From Paenibacillus phocaeensis (GTDB lineage Bacteria; Bacillota; Bacilli; Paenibacillales; Paenibacillaceae), in NCBI RefSeq assembly GCF_900021165.1, contig NZ_FCOQ01000012.1, positions 333,147 through 397,146 of the forward strand: a stretch of 64,000 nucleotides of DNA, written 5' to 3'. Under the pieces are notes generated by a model. It searched no databases and was not told where the DNA came from. It saw only the letters and a program-made list of their open reading frames with translations. The translations under genes and the position numbers were made by a program. Positions 34,375 through 42,848 of this stretch are shown here, piece by piece. The stretch's first letter is position 1, and each line of letters starts with the position of its first letter.

Positions 34375-35382
34375 GTGTGGCGATCATTCCAAAAAAGGGG
34401 ACTGTTTCCCCTCCTGATTATTTTATTGCTCTCCCTCGCGGCGACGGCCTGCGGAACGAATACGAATCCGGCAACACCAACTGACAACACCAACGGCGGA
34501 ACAAGCGAGGCGGCGGCGGGCGATTCGAATACGACTTCCGGCAATGCGGCGCAAACCGCGAAATTTCCGATCACCATTCAGCATGACAAAGGTGAAACGG
34601 TGCTGAACGAAAAGCCGAAAAAAGTCGCCGTCACATATTTCCCGTATGCCGACCATCTGTTTGCGATCGGGGAGCAGGACGTCGTGGCCGGCGTTGTCGG
34701 CCTGAAATCGCTGCAGAATTTCCCCGTCTACGATGCATACACGAAGCAGGACAAGATCGCTGATTTAGGCGATACGGCCAGCATGGAGAGCATCTTGGCG
34801 CTGGACCCGGATGTCATTATCGCCTGGGAGGACGACGAGAAGATTTATGACCAGCTGTCCAAAATCGCCCCCACGATCCTGATTCGCCAATCCGAAAACT
34901 GGCAGGATACGATCGGGAAAGTTGCCGCGGTTATTGGGGAGGAAGCGAAAGCCGAGCAGTACATTGCCGACTACAATGCGAAGCTGGACGCGCTCGCGGC
35001 CAAAATGGACGAGACCGGCGCCAAAGGGAAAACGGCCATTTTCATGATGACCTGGGGCAAAGGATTCAACTATTATGGCGGTGTTCGGATGGAGCCGTAT
35101 TACGATCGCTTGGGCTTCGCCAAATTCGATCATATGGAGGACTGGGCGGAAATCAGCCTGGAGGGCGTGGCTGGCATTAACCCGGATTATATTTTTCTCG
35201 GGGAGGATTTCACCGGCGCCGCGGAGCTTACGTTGGATGCACTTGCCGATAACCCGGTCTGGAACGGGCTGAAGGCGGTCAAGAACGGCAACCTTTACCC
35301 AATCGACACGGAAATTGTCGGACCGCTGGCCATGGGCCAATCGAAAGGCCTCGACGTGATCGGGCAAATCATGGGGAAATAG
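34375..35382 (+). CDS. Fe(III)-siderophore ABC transporter substrate-binding lipoprotein
   Basis: 335-aa lipoprotein of the FeuA/FhuD (TroA-like) type. GTG 34375 follows CGGAGG and starts the signal peptide WRSFQKRGLFPLLIILLLSLAATAC with lipobox (ATAC). A Thr/Asn-rich linker leads to the binding fold: KKVAVTYFPYADHLFAIGEQDVVAGVVG, SMESILALDPDVIIAW and the C-terminal lobe ISLEGVAGINPDYIFLGEDF. It would present ferric siderophore to a FecCD-type permease; no permease or ATPase gene is adjacent, so these lie elsewhere. It is Fur-boxed and preceded by an AraC-type regulator. Confidence 0.92.
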   Translation: MWRSFQKRGLFPLLIILLLSLAATACGTNTNPATPTDNTNGGTSEAAAGDSNTTSGNAAQTAKFPITIQHDKGETVLNEKPKKVAVTYFPYADHLFAIGEQDVVAGVVGLKSLQNFPVYDAYTKQDKIADLGDTASMESILALDPDVIIAWEDDEKIYDQLSKIAPTILIRQSENWQDTIGKVAAVIGEEAKAEQYIADYNAKLDALAAKMDETGAKGKTAIFMMTWGKGFNYYGGVRMEPYYDRLGFAKFDHMEDWAEISLEGVAGINPDYIFLGEDFTGAAELTLDALADNPVWNGLKAVKNGNLYPIDTEIVGPLAMGQSKGLDVIGQIMGK

Positions 35383-35489
35383 CCGCCGGATCTCTCCCGC
35401 AAACCGAGGATAGATAGGAGCCCGAAATTGTGTTACGATGTGGCTGTTCGTTTCTTTCCATCCCATCGTAACCTCAGGAGGGCATCTTT

Positions 35490-36776
35490 TTGAAGGCGAA
35501 ATCTCGAACTAACGCGGAGTCGACGGCCGCCCGCGCCACACAGTCCGCTTCCGTCAAACGGAATTATATCTTTCAGCTGTTAACCGTCTTTATCGGTTTC
35601 TTTATCTTCGGCTTCTCGGAAAATATTAAAGGCCCCGCCATCCCGCGCATCCAAACGGATTTCGGCATCGACGAGATGCAGGTCGGGACGCTTCTGTCGC
35701 TCAACTCGCTGGGGTACCTGCTGGCCTGCTCCTTTACCGCTTACCTGACCCGCAAATGGGGTGCCAAAGCGGTGACGATGCTCGCCTTCGGGTCGATGGT
35801 GGCGTCCGGGGTACTCATCTTCGCTTCGCGCAGCTTCCCGGCGTTGTCGGGCTCCTATTTCCTGATGTACATCGGTAACGGGATGCTCGAGATCGCGCTG
35901 GCCATTCTGGCCGCCCGCATTTTCGTGGGCAATACCGGCACGATGATGAACCTCGCCCACTTCTTCTATGGGCTGAGCTCTACGGTAGCGCCGATGATCG
36001 CCTCGGGACTCATGACCGTGTCGATCGGGGGGCATGTGCTCGATTGGCGCGGCATGTATCTGATCATGTTGTCGCTCTCCGTCATTCCGATGATCCCGAC
36101 GCTGCTCAGCCGGTTTCCGGGCGAGGAAGATCAAGGCGGCGAGCGGGTACCGTTCACGCAGCTCATGCGCGATCCGGCCATTTGGCTAATCGTGCTGGTG
36201 CTCTCGTTTGGCGTGGTATCGGAGATGGCCGTAGGGGGCTGGCTGGTCAACTTTTTGGAGAAAGCCTACCAATGGAATACCACCAGCGCTTCGGGCATGT
36301 TGTCCGCCTTTTTCCTATGTTTTACGTTCGCGCGGCTGGCACTCGGGCCCATTACGGACAAAATCGGCTTTACGCTCTCGCTGATTCTGTTCTCCGCCTT
36401 CTCGGGGATCTGCACCTTGATCGCCATTTGGGCTGGCGAACCCGGGGCCTTCCTGTTCGCGGCAGCCGGCATCGGCATCGCCCCGATCTACCCGACCGTC
36501 ATGGCGCTGATCGCCAAGAAGTACCGCTCCTCCAGCGACTCCGCCATCACCTTCATCGTGACGCTGATGGGCGTTGGCAGCGTCATCGGCAACTATCTGA
36601 TCGGCGCGATCACCGACGGGATCAAGGAGCTCGTTGCCGGCGGCGCCGACACCAGATTGGGCCTGCTTCGCGGCCTGCAAGCCGGGTACGCCTTTATCGG
36701 CGTCTGCGCCTTGTTGTGCGCGGTGTGCAGCCTCGTTTTGTTTGGCTATCTGCGCAAACGGAACGAGCTGCTGTAA
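35490..36776 (+). CDS. MFS transporter (FucP-like 12-helix protein)
   Basis: 428-aa major facilitator protein with 12 predicted helices. The pattern FQLLTVFIGFFIFGFSENIKGPAIPRIQTDFGIDEMQVGTLLSLNSLGYLLACSF and AARIFVGNTGTMMNLAHFFYGLSSTVAPMIA is that of FucP-like MFS proteins. TTG 35490 has CAGGAGGG upstream. It follows the siderophore-binding gene by 107 bp; a link to siderophore export or sugar uptake cannot be decided from sequence. Confidence 0.88.
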   Translation: MKAKSRTNAESTAARATQSASVKRNYIFQLLTVFIGFFIFGFSENIKGPAIPRIQTDFGIDEMQVGTLLSLNSLGYLLACSFTAYLTRKWGAKAVTMLAFGSMVASGVLIFASRSFPALSGSYFLMYIGNGMLEIALAILAARIFVGNTGTMMNLAHFFYGLSSTVAPMIASGLMTVSIGGHVLDWRGMYLIMLSLSVIPMIPTLLSRFPGEEDQGGERVPFTQLMRDPAIWLIVLVLSFGVVSEMAVGGWLVNFLEKAYQWNTTSASGMLSAFFLCFTFARLALGPITDKIGFTLSLILFSAFSGICTLIAIWAGEPGAFLFAAAGIGIAPIYPTVMALIAKKYRSSSDSAITFIVTLMGVGSVIGNYLIGAITDGIKELVAGGADTRLGLLRGLQAGYAFIGVCALLCAVCSLVLFGYLRKRNELL

Positions 36777-36801
36777 CGCCGCGCCCGCATTCATATGCGA
36801 A

Positions 36802-36851
36802 AAACCCCCCGCATCCAACCAAGCGATAGCCGCCGGTGGACACGGGGGTTT
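36802..36851. terminator. Hairpin between convergent MFS and potassium-channel genes
   Basis: Stem AAACCCCC(c)G / CGGGGGTTT with inner pairing. On the minus strand it is followed by TTTTTCGC, so it most likely ends the 41.2-36.9 kb operon, and may also end the MFS gene. Confidence 0.7.
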
Positions 36852-36890
36852 CCCATTATAGGGCATAGGCCGTCCTATGCGGATTGCAGT

Positions 36891-37913
36891 TCATGACGAT
36901 AAGCCGGCAATCCGCCGATACGTGGCCTCATCGGCTACGACGTAGAGCCGTGCCTCCGCGGGAACCGGCTGATCCAGCTTGCGGTTGATCCCAAGATCGC
37001 CGCGATCCGCCAGCAAAGTCGCACCTTGCCGGAGCAGTGCCTCAAAGGCATCTCCGTACGTGCTCCAGTCCCGCTGTACCGGGACTTCATAAATATCGTC
37101 GCCGTATTGACGGCTAAGCAGTTGGCGAATCACTTCGGAGTTGCCCGCCTGCAGCGCAGATCGGACCGCCAATCGCGAAATGGCGTCATGGGACAGCACA
37201 AATTCGTTCACTTGAACGTGGCGGAAGTTCTGGATATGTTTTTCCTGCGTGATCTCCACAGTTGTATGTACCTGTGGCGCCAAGCGTTCGATGCTGGAGG
37301 CAATCAACAGCGATTTGCCGTCGATCAGCGAAAACTCCTCGATCCGCGTATCGGCAAAAATGATCGCCGCCTTCGCTTGATCGATGCCGGCTTTCATCAG
37401 GATGTCATCCGAGGCCGGATCGCCGCTGATGAAATGCACCTGATGCATATGCTCCAGCGGGTGCCGATCCCCCTCGTCAATAATGACGATGCGGCTCTTG
37501 GGAGAGTAACTCAAAATTTCCTCCACCGCCGACTGCGCCTTTTTGCTCCAATTGATCAGAATGATCTGGTCTTCGCCCCGAAAGCTCAAAGCCCCCGCTC
37601 CTCTCTGCCGCTGAAGGCTCCCGATGGAATCGATCACTTTTCCGATCACCAAGCTCAGCAGCCCGATTCCGAAAATGTACAAAAACATCGTAAACACTTT
37701 GCCCTGCACGGTCTCGGCAAAATAATCGCCATATCCCACCGTGGCCATGGTGGTCATTACCCAATACAGCGCGTTAAACCAACTCCCGAAGGTCGCCGGC
37801 TCCAGCCCGTAAGCCACCGTTGCGCTTAATGCAACAAATAACAGGATAATCAGTCCGATCGACGTTTTGCGCAAACGCATCAAACGCGTCGTAATTCTGA
37901 GCAAAAAGTGCAT
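36891..37913 (-). CDS. Potassium channel with RCK/TrkA-N domain (YugO-like)
   Basis: 340-aa two-helix channel subunit. Helix 1 is IGLIILLFVALSATVAYGL, the pore loop holds the selectivity filter TTMATVGYGDYF, and helix 2 is FTMFLYIFGIGLLSLVIGKVI. A Rossmann-like RCK domain follows (DQIILINWSKKAQSAVEEIL, VIIDEGDRHP, HFISGDPASDDILMKAGIDQAKAAIIFAD). Length matches B. subtilis YugO. ATG 37913 has AAGGGG upstream; the frame begins at 37940. It is the last gene of the operon with DUF350 and the ATP-grasp ligase. Confidence 0.93.
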   Translation of the reverse strand: MHFLLRITTRLMRLRKTSIGLIILLFVALSATVAYGLEPATFGSWFNALYWVMTTMATVGYGDYFAETVQGKVFTMFLYIFGIGLLSLVIGKVIDSIGSLQRQRGAGALSFRGEDQIILINWSKKAQSAVEEILSYSPKSRIVIIDEGDRHPLEHMHQVHFISGDPASDDILMKAGIDQAKAAIIFADTRIEEFSLIDGKSLLIASSIERLAPQVHTTVEITQEKHIQNFRHVQVNEFVLSHDAISRLAVRSALQAGNSEVIRQLLSRQYGDDIYEVPVQRDWSTYGDAFEALLRQGATLLADRGDLGINRKLDQPVPAEARLYVVADEATYRRIAGLSS

Positions 37914-37947
37914 GTGACTGCCCCTTTTTTCAAAATTCAAGTCCCTC

Positions 37948-38349
37948 TTAAATGATGAGGCTGCTGACAGCGAAGGCCATACCGATAAACACCAGGCACA
38001 GCAGGGTGCCTACCGCGACATTGCCTTTCTTCAACTGCTCGGAAATGTTGAACCCCGGCGTCACCAGTTCAAAGATCCAGTAGGACGCCACGAGGCAAAC
38101 GTACCCGACGGCGAACCACAGAATCATATGCACAATCGAAGTGTTCGTAAAAGCGGACACTCCCAAAATAATCGCTGTGCCCAGGAACTTGCCGCCCAAC
38201 GCCAAAGCTACGGCGACGTTCCCCTTCTTCAGCTCCTCCATGTCGCGGTACGGGGTCATCCAATTGAAGACCACCATCCCCAGAAGCTGCAGCAAAATCA
38301 TCACCACAATACTAACCACTATATTCACTACGATCGTCACTTCGCCCAC
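37948..38349 (-). CDS. DUF350 (YjfL-like) membrane protein
   Basis: 133-aa protein with four helices in two similar halves. The repeated motif is PYRDMEELKKGNVAVALALGGKFLGTAIIL and GFNISEQLKKGNVAVGTLLCLVFIGMAFAV, the DUF350 signature (KGN-AVA). It overlaps the lipoprotein gene by 13 bp (start GTG 38349). DUF350 proteins occur beside glutathionylspermidine-synthase-like ligases and ion channels in many bacteria; their biochemical role is unknown. Confidence 0.9.
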   Translation of the reverse strand: MGEVTIVVNIVVSIVVMILLQLLGMVVFNWMTPYRDMEELKKGNVAVALALGGKFLGTAIILGVSAFTNTSIVHMILWFAVGYVCLVASYWIFELVTPGFNISEQLKKGNVAVGTLLCLVFIGMAFAVSSLII

Positions 38350-38978
38350 CCCCGAAATTTCGCAAATGCCAAGTCATAATCGGCAAAATCATGCACTTCC
38401 TCAAGCACGACCGATGCGGTCTTCGCTTTCTCTAACGCAGCGTACCGCGTGTCATCAATCGGCTGCTTGATCCGGTTCCCGGATGGCAGCTCCAATACGG
38501 CGAAGCTCCGGGTTTTGCCTTGGTACTCCGTTTTGTACACGCCAACCAGGTCGACGTCGGTTGTCACCGACACCTTCAGTTCGGCCAGATCCTTCTCGGC
38601 GGATGCCTGATCGGGGTAGGACTTCAGCGTCGTCCAGGAGGATAAGCGCACCTCATTCTTCTGGTTCTCGTCCGTAGTCAGCTCGGCATCCATGAACTGA
38701 AGAATCCAGATTTTATCGCCGGTCGCGTAGTTATTATCATTTGGCAACAGATCATTATCAGGCAAAATCGTCATGTCGCTGCCCACCAGATCGCCGACCG
38801 TAGCCTCCACGATTTTATAATCCCAGGGAACGCGGGAGGTCGTTAACGCCGACTCCGAACCCGCGTTAGTGGAGAAGACGCTGGTCGTATTGCCGCAGGC
38901 TCCAAGTACCGCCACCGACAACACCAGCATCCACGTAACGAGGAATCGCCGCGCCCAAGGCTGCTTAAATACTTGCAT
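38337..38978 (-). CDS. Lipoprotein of unknown function
   Basis: 213-aa protein. The signal peptide MQVFKQPWARRFLVTWMLVLSVAVLGAC ends in a clear lipobox (LGAC), so it is predicted to be anchored on the outer face. The mature part (IVEATVGDLVGSDMTILPDND, KIWILQFMDAELT, VDLVGVYKTEYQGKTRSFAVLELPSG) looks like a small beta-rich domain; I do not recognise a family. The start directly follows the stop of the ligase gene (TGAATG) and its end overlaps DUF350, so the three are tightly coupled. Confidence 0.8.
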   Translation of the reverse strand: MQVFKQPWARRFLVTWMLVLSVAVLGACGNTTSVFSTNAGSESALTTSRVPWDYKIVEATVGDLVGSDMTILPDNDLLPNDNNYATGDKIWILQFMDAELTTDENQKNEVRLSSWTTLKSYPDQASAEKDLAELKVSVTTDVDLVGVYKTEYQGKTRSFAVLELPSGNRIKQPIDDTRYAALEKAKTASVVLEEVHDFADYDLAFAKFRGWAK

Positions 38979-40184
38979 TCACTTCACTCCTAACGGGATA
39001 AAATGGCTGGTATTGCCCGTGATCGGCCCGCCGGCCCGCCCCAGCAGGCCGCAAGGCGTTCCGTTCAGGACAAACAGGCCGATCAGCAGATGGCGCTCGC
39101 CTAGGACGGTGTTGATGCGCGCCAGCTCGGCTCTCTTTTGATAGACCGTCGGAAAAAGGACACTGCTGTCAAACCCCTCCCGGTCCTCCAGCTCCAGCTT
39201 GCCCTCCTCATCGAACAGACGCACCGAACCGCCTTCACGGCCAAACATCGATTTGGACACGAAATCCCCCGAGAAGACCGGCTTGTTGTAGGTCGGCAGT
39301 ACATATTTGGCGATCGCCCGCCGTTCGTCTTCATCGAAGAGCAAACCCAGCTCGTAAAGCCCCCAGGCCGCAGCAAGCAGGCCTTTGGATTGCAGCAGGA
39401 TGCTGTGCGGCCCGTTGAAAAGGGTCAGACGGCCCGTTTCGATCGCGTAGCTCAACGCTTCGCCGGCATCGTCCACCGCCATCCATTCCTTCGGATACAG
39501 TGCAAAAAGACGCTCAATCCCTCGCCCATCTTTATTCTTGAGGGTCCCTTCATCAACCCATAACTCCAGGCAATCCTCGTAATGGAGATTCAGTCCGCTG
39601 TGACGCCCCAGTGCTTCGATCGTGCCGGAATCCTCCAGATGCCAGCCGTAATCGACGCAGGCTGCGGTATCCGGCCGCTCAAGCGTCCAGGCTTCCGCCA
39701 CCAGGTCCTTCATCCGCGCATTAGGCGAATCAAGCCCCGCCTGCTCCAGCAGCCAGGGAGTGGCAATCGAAGCTTCCACATAACCGGTTGGGGTATCTGC
39801 ATTCAGCTCCAGCAGCTTGATGGTGCCGTCGTTCCCCACCGCGAAATCAAAACGCGCGTAGCGGCTGATCACACCCGGCTCCGGCAGCGGAAGCTGGTCC
39901 AGCATCGTCCACAGAATTGGCGGGATGCCGATCAGCTCATACAAATCAGGCCGGCGATGGACGTAACGTACAACCTTGTCAAGGATGCGCCACAGTATAG
40001 CAGCGGCTTGTTCCAACTCCTCATAGGTTGCCTTTGGCATCAATACGAGCTGATCGATCCAGTACTCCTCTTCCTCGAGATCCGCCCAGGTGAACCCCAG
40101 CTCGGCGAGCTTCGCGACCCGCGCGCTCCGATCAGGATGCGGCTGGCCGACAACTTCAAACACGCTGCTGCTTCCGTCCGTCAT
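38979..40184 (-). CDS. Glutathionylspermidine synthase-like ATP-grasp amide ligase
   Basis: 401-aa protein of the GSP_synth / YjfC-YgiC family. Recognised by YARFDFAVGNDGTIKLLELNADTPTGYVEASIATPWLLEQAG, by GWHLEDSGTIEALG, and by the C-terminal ATP-grasp residues FVSKSMFGREGGSVRL. It lacks the N-terminal amidase of E. coli Gss. Such ligases join a carboxylate to an amine with ATP; the substrates of this group are unknown. The start overlaps the Ser/Gly-rich gene by 4 bp (ATGA). Neighbours are DUF350, a lipoprotein and a potassium channel. Confidence 0.9.
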   Translation of the reverse strand: MTDGSSSVFEVVGQPHPDRSARVAKLAELGFTWADLEEEEYWIDQLVLMPKATYEELEQAAAILWRILDKVVRYVHRRPDLYELIGIPPILWTMLDQLPLPEPGVISRYARFDFAVGNDGTIKLLELNADTPTGYVEASIATPWLLEQAGLDSPNARMKDLVAEAWTLERPDTAACVDYGWHLEDSGTIEALGRHSGLNLHYEDCLELWVDEGTLKNKDGRGIERLFALYPKEWMAVDDAGEALSYAIETGRLTLFNGPHSILLQSKGLLAAAWGLYELGLLFDEDERRAIAKYVLPTYNKPVFSGDFVSKSMFGREGGSVRLFDEEGKLELEDREGFDSSVLFPTVYQKRAELARINTVLGERHLLIGLFVLNGTPCGLLGRAGGPITGNTSHFIPLGVK

Positions 40185-40939
40185 CCGCCGAACGACCCCT
40201 TACCTGTACCGCTGGATCTCGAACCGGAGAATGAACTCTTGGAGGAGCCGGTTGAGGAGCTGGACGATGAACCAAGCGAGCTGGATTTCCCGCCGATGCC
40301 GCCGGCCTTCGAGGACGTAGAACGCCGAACGATCGAGCCGGTGGATGAGGTTGAGGTTTTGGGACGCACAACCGAACCGGCCATTTGTTTATTTTGAAAC
40401 GTCTCGCTGGAATACGTCTTTGGTTTATACGGCGTTGACGATCCTGCGTAGTAACCGCGATGCCCGTCATACCAGCGGCCGGACGAATAGCTCGATCCGC
40501 TGTTGAACAGCAGGTGGTACAGCAGCATATCGTCCCAACCAAACCCGCCGCCGTAATGGTTGATGACGGTAGTGCCTCCCGCGCCCGAGCTGCTTGAGCC
40601 GCCGGAACCGGACGTCTCTCCAGCCCCCTCTTGATCCTCTTCTGCAGCCGGAAGCGGGATGTTCCAGTCCACGTTCTTGTCGAAGTATTGCTTGACTTCC
40701 TCGGTTGACCAGGCAACCAGCTTCGGTTCATCCGCCGTTGTACCGCTTCCCGAGGCCGTAGCCCCCGCACCCGGAACCAGGAATGCATTAGCCAGCAGCG
40801 CAAGGCCCAGGGAGGTAGACAAGACGCGGATCGGCTTGCCTTCCGGGGTCAAAAACTTGGATGCGAACGGTTCTTTCATCGGCTCTGCCTCTTTGGATGC
40901 GTGAATGTCCGTTCGGGTTGCTTCCTCTTCTTTTGCCAA
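40181..40939 (-). CDS. Ser/Gly-rich exported or membrane-anchored protein
   Basis: 252-aa protein. A hydrophilic N terminus of ~37 residues precedes one membrane helix (VLSTSLGLALLANAFLVPGAG). The outside part includes EVKQYFDKNVDWNIPLPAAEEDQ, a Ser/Gly linker, an aromatic-rich patch (NHYGGGFGWDDMLLYHLLF, WYDGHRGYY) and a ~70-residue tail of Ser, Gly, Thr and Lys ending GKGSFGG. The composition recalls proteins encoded next to YjfC/YgiC ligases (DUF1190/DUF4247 types), but no firm family is assigned. Its stop overlaps the ligase start, so it could be the ligase's acceptor; this is inference. Confidence 0.75.
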   Translation of the reverse strand: MAKEEEATRTDIHASKEAEPMKEPFASKFLTPEGKPIRVLSTSLGLALLANAFLVPGAGATASGSGTTADEPKLVAWSTEEVKQYFDKNVDWNIPLPAAEEDQEGAGETSGSGGSSSSGAGGTTVINHYGGGFGWDDMLLYHLLFNSGSSYSSGRWYDGHRGYYAGSSTPYKPKTYSSETFQNKQMAGSVVRPKTSTSSTGSIVRRSTSSKAGGIGGKSSSLGSSSSSSTGSSKSSFSGSRSSGTGKGSFGG

Positions 40940-40969
40940 GATCGATTCCCTCCTTACGAAAAAAACCTC

Positions 40970-41185
40970 TTATTCATGCACGATCGGAACGAGCAGCAGC
41001 TCCAGTTTCCCCTCGTCCACGTTCAGCCGGCCTTCGACCGTTTCAAACTCCCGGCTGCCCACGACCAGGTAGTTCACATGCTCCAACGCAGCGACCATAT
41101 TCGCGCTCCAGACGCGCTCCTCCAGCTCTCTTAGCTCACCGTCCGGTAACTTCTCGTACAACTTCACGCTCATGCCGTTATCCAA
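40970..41185 (-). CDS. Small protein, first gene of the ATP-grasp/K+ channel operon
   Basis: 71-aa (TTG 41185) or 67-aa (ATG 41173) protein: MSVKLYEKLPDGELREL then ANMVAALEHVNYLVVGSREFETVEG and LELLLVPIVHE. Mixed alpha/beta composition, acidic, no signal peptide. It lies 30 bp upstream of the Ser/Gly-rich gene. No family recognised. Confidence 0.65.
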   Translation of the reverse strand: MDNGMSVKLYEKLPDGELRELEERVWSANMVAALEHVNYLVVGSREFETVEGRLNVDEGKLELLLVPIVHE

Positions 41186-41617
41186 TGCAGCTCACCCTTT
41201 CCATGTACACACTAAATAATGTTACGTCCCGGTTCCCGCTTCGTTTCATCCTTTGTGCAGGGAGATAGAGGGAATGGGGCGATAGGCGGGATCGGACGAT
41301 CTGGCTTGGCCCGGCACCCGGCATGGTCGACTTGGTTCAGCTTCGCTGGTTTGGCCTGGTCCTGAAATCATCGACCTTAATGTGGGGGACTCTCCCACGA
41401 TCCTTCCAACAGCTTACGTCCGTTGCCACTGAAAAGCAATGCTGAAATGCGAAGCTGCTATAAGTCAGGAGGCGGCTAGCCTGAAACGTGATAAATTGCG
41501 AACAAAGTGAGATAATTTGATGCCGTTCCCTTTCACCCTCACTATCGAGATAAGAGATTTTATAGTTCTTTTGGACGTAGCCGCTCGATTCAATCGGCAC
41601 TGGGTGGGGTTAAAAAA
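41186..41617. other. Gene-free stretch between the ligase operon and the toxin cassettes
   Basis: Should hold the promoter of the operon that starts at 41185. An 87-codon frame at 41337-41600 (-) has no RBS and no recognisable motif. The GC content drops sharply near 41600, which marks the edge of the toxin-cassette island. Confidence 0.5.
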
Positions 41618-41644
41618 GACCTTGAGGATTGACGCCCCAAGGTC
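41618..41644 (-). terminator. Terminator closing the toxin/immunity island
   Basis: Stem GACCTTG / CAAGGTC; on the minus strand it is followed by TTTTTTAAC. It lies just beyond the last immunity-like remnant. Confidence 0.8.
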
Positions 41645-41662
41645 AAATAGAAATTTACAAAC

Positions 41663-41975
41663 TTAAGAATAGTCTTTTAATTGCTCAATATCGTCAGTTG
41701 CCCAATCTTTAGTCTGAATTTCTCTAAGGATTTTTTTTGAAGCTTTTAAAATGGATTCTTCAAAGAATCAGTTTCCACATCCAAAGTTGTAATCAGCTCC
41801 AAATTAGCCTTATTTCTCCTTATAAAACTTAATGAGACGAGTATATCATCTTTTTTCACAGCACGAACATAATATGGACCATCCATAAAATTAAAATCTA
41901 CTGATGTACCAACTGACGAAGTTTCGAGTAATCTTATGGACTTATTCCACCAAGTTAAGATAACCACAACAAAAT
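41663..41975 (-). pseudogene. Frameshifted, 5'-truncated relative of the first immunity gene
   Basis: Translation gives FVVVILTWWNKSIRLLETSS, then FNFMDGPYYVRAVKKDD, very similar to the immunity protein at 47642-48067 (FVVVILTWWNNSLKTLECAT, FNFMDGPFFVRCIKNHE). After the residues ETD near 41755 the frame shifts; the other frame continues FEESILKASKKILREIQ and ends WATDDIEQLKDYS at the TAA at 41663, matching WLTDDIEGLKRFI. About 45 N-terminal residues are missing, as the next gene ends at 41990. Confidence 0.85.
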
Positions 41976-41989
41976 AACTACAACACTTA

Positions 41990-42223
41990 TCAACTTTTTT
42001 CTCCCAGCATAGGTGTGATTCTACCAAACTCCTCCGTAGAGAATCCAAAAGACTTCAACTGTGACTCAATTACTTCAAGTACATCATAATATGAAAAATT
42101 CATACCTAGTCTGTAGTTCTTTCCAGAGAGGTCTTCCCCTTCTTCCGGGATTAATGTTTGGTCATACTTTTCTTGAATCTCCTTAATTAAATCATTCAAA
42201 AAATTTTTTGTGTCATTATGCAA
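41990..42223 (-). CDS. Putative immunity protein of the fifth cassette
   Basis: 77-aa acidic cytosolic protein (NDLIKEIQEKYDQTLIPEEGEDL, LGMNFSYYDVLEVIESQLKSFGFS). The size, acidity, low GC content and position directly after a toxin-tip-like fragment fit an immunity protein. The start follows GGGGGGATTG. Family not recognised. Confidence 0.55.
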   Translation of the reverse strand: MHNDTKNFLNDLIKEIQEKYDQTLIPEEGEDLSGKNYRLGMNFSYYDVLEVIESQLKSFGFSTEEFGRITPMLGEKS

Positions 42224-42235
42224 AACAATCCCCCC

Positions 42236-42493
42236 TTATTTTTCTTTCAAAATTCCTTCGGATATTTGTTTCTGTTCCTTTTGCCTTTGAATATCAGAAG
42301 GCCACTTTTTATTTATCAAAGCCTCCTGCTGTCTGGGATCTAAATTTTTAAAATTAGGAATGTACTTCTCCGGGTTTTTAATAATACTCGCCGGAATAGC
42401 GGGATATGTTCGGTACGGTCTCTTCTTATTCTTAGGCTCACAGTATCTGTGCAAATCATTAGAAAACAATCGTTTGGAAAACCCATTAGTCAT
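42236..42493 (-). CDS. Toxin-tip fragment of the fifth cassette, no RHS core
   Basis: 85-aa basic protein (KRLFSNDLHRYCEPKNKKRPYR, YIPNFKNLDPRQQEALINKKWPSDIQRQKEQK). Lys/Arg-rich with a KWPSD motif, like the ends of some polymorphic-toxin nuclease domains. No RBS and no RHS core upstream, so it is probably a remnant or a silent store. Followed after 12 bp by the candidate immunity gene. Confidence 0.5.
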   Translation of the reverse strand: MTNGFSKRLFSNDLHRYCEPKNKKRPYRTYPAIPASIIKNPEKYIPNFKNLDPRQQEALINKKWPSDIQRQKEQKQISEGILKEK

Positions 42494-42506
42494 CTATTCA
42501 AAGTCG

Positions 42507-42839
42507 TTAGTCAATGATAAAGTAATCATCTTCAATCATGCCATCAAAAGTAAATAAAATTTTATGAACACCTATATTCTTTTTTTTGTACCTTATAGGG
42601 ATTGTAACTACTACATGGTTATAGTTGAAATCTGGATAGTTGCCAAATGTAACTGAAACTGCTTGAATACTTACTTCTAAGTCAGAAGAACTGAAATTGG
42701 GAAAATTATCTTCAAACTCTTCTGGATCCTCTTCTCTGTACAATTGAATGACTTTCCAAAAGAACTCAATCGCTTTATTTTCTACTTCTGTTCTATTCAT
42801 CCAGTTCTTAATAAACTTTACATCAAAGTAATTAGTCAT
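42507..42839 (-). CDS. Putative immunity protein of the fourth cassette
   Basis: 110-aa acidic cytosolic protein (NRTEVENKAIEFFWKVIQLYREEDPEEFEDNFPNF, then FNYNHVVVTIPIRYKKKNIGVHKILF). It has AGAGGGATG before its ATG and begins 9 bp after the frameshifted toxin-like remnant at 42849. Typical size and charge for an immunity protein; family not recognised. Confidence 0.6.
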   Translation of the reverse strand: MTNYFDVKFIKNWMNRTEVENKAIEFFWKVIQLYREEDPEEFEDNFPNFSSSDLEVSIQAVSVTFGNYPDFNYNHVVVTIPIRYKKKNIGVHKILFTFDGMIEDDYFIID

Positions 42840-42848
42840 ATCATCCCT

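Noticed and set aside
41337-41600. 87-codon minus-strand frame
   Set aside because: No RBS, no recognisable motif, and mixed composition; treated as intergenic.
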